IMG/VR virus record: IMGVR_UViG_3300043399_000587
Span: 60,790 to 124,789 of that record
Length of the DNA: 64,000 nucleotides
Strand: one strand, 5' to 3'
Source: a virus
Part shown: positions 63,946 through 64,000 of the stretch, in pieces
How positions within the stretch are numbered: the first letter of the stretch is position 1
Layout: every line of letters begins with the position of its first letter
Translations under genes and position numbers: made by a program
The notes under the pieces: generated by a model
The model's input: the letters and a program-made list of their open reading frames with translations, nothing else
Database searches by the model: none
What the model was told of the DNA's origin: nothing

Positions 63946-64000
63946 ATGGGCAAACCTAAATTGACTTATTATGCAAGTTTGAGTAGAATGATAACTCATT
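63946..64000 (+). CDS. Start of a further gene (3' partial)
   Basis: ATG 63946 opens MGKPKLTYYASLSRMITH and runs off the window end. Too short to identify; upstream GGGGG may act as RBS. Confidence 0.4.
   Translation, partial: MGKPKLTYYASLSRMITH

Noticed and set aside
1-64000. CRISPR arrays, insertion sequences, tRNA genes
   Set aside because: No regularly spaced repeats, no transposase-like ORFs or terminal repeats, and no tRNA-like cloverleaf found on reading.

Overview
The window looks like part of a large, AT-rich, T4-related tailed phage genome. It carries T4-type replication genes: clamp loader gp44, family-B DNA polymerase gp43, sliding clamp gp45, an RNase H-like 5' nuclease and a DsbA-like protein. 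It also has PhoH, UvsE, two free-standing GIY-YIG homing endonucleases, and copies of the T4-type late promoter (GATAAATA/TATAAATA). Genes are packed, often with ATGA or TAATG overlaps, and nearly all lie on the + strand; phoH, a GP88-family gene and a degenerate phosphodiesterase-like gene are on the - strand. No tRNA, CRISPR array or insertion sequence was seen. Host identity is inference: a secreted Lys/Ala-rich protein (47304-47531) and a 'DDGDALRLAVKL' protein (59519-59848) resemble betaproteobacterial and betaproteobacterial-phage proteins.

Layout. 1-2.8 kb: Bax-inhibitor-1-like membrane protein, clamp loader, PhoH. 2.8-10.8 kb: late, probably virion or lysis genes, a holin-like protein, DnaJ, ClpA, a nucleotidyltransferase and a glycosyltransferase, ending at a strong terminator. 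10.9-19.9 kb: a run of late genes whose products mostly begin with a short peptide ending in (I/L/V)-x-E. This resembles the capsid-targeting peptides of T4 internal proteins and Alt. The bodies look like enzymes or effectors: a nucleotidyltransferase/ADP-ribosyltransferase-like fusion, a GNAT-like polyprotein, Dps, two kinase-like proteins, an ADP-ribosyltransferase, a zincin-like protein and a metallopeptidase. A secreted nuclease lies among them. 19.9-27.8 kb: a glycosyltransferase-like protein, TilS, DsbA-like protein, DNA polymerase, sliding clamp and DpdA. 27.9-39.5 kb: interleaved 7-deazaguanine (folE, queD, queE, plus dpdA just upstream) and sugar-metabolism genes (nucleotidyltransferase-cupin fusion, glycosyltransferases, epimerase), with GMP reductase and a twitch-type radical SAM enzyme. 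39.7-48.4 kb: GP88 protein, UvsE, RNase H-like nuclease, small conserved genes and a frameshifted deaminase.

48.4-64 kb is an early accessory region of small genes. It is driven by an array of near-consensus sigma-70 promoters, all with a 17-bp spacer and several with the -35 box built over the stop codon of the gene upstream. It holds many paralogues of a short 'MNER...FAELIVREC...HFG' family, an RNA ligase with a truncated copy and a homing endonuclease next to it, a small protein ending exactly like the tip of bacterial SSB, and a Lar-like protein.

How the parts fit: early genes are read by host RNA polymerase from sigma-70 promoters, and virion genes from late promoters that often sit so close to the start codon that the mRNA would be leaderless. 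The deazaguanine genes predict modified DNA, although QueC is not in the window. The CTS-bearing proteins predict a set of effectors packed in the head and delivered with the DNA.
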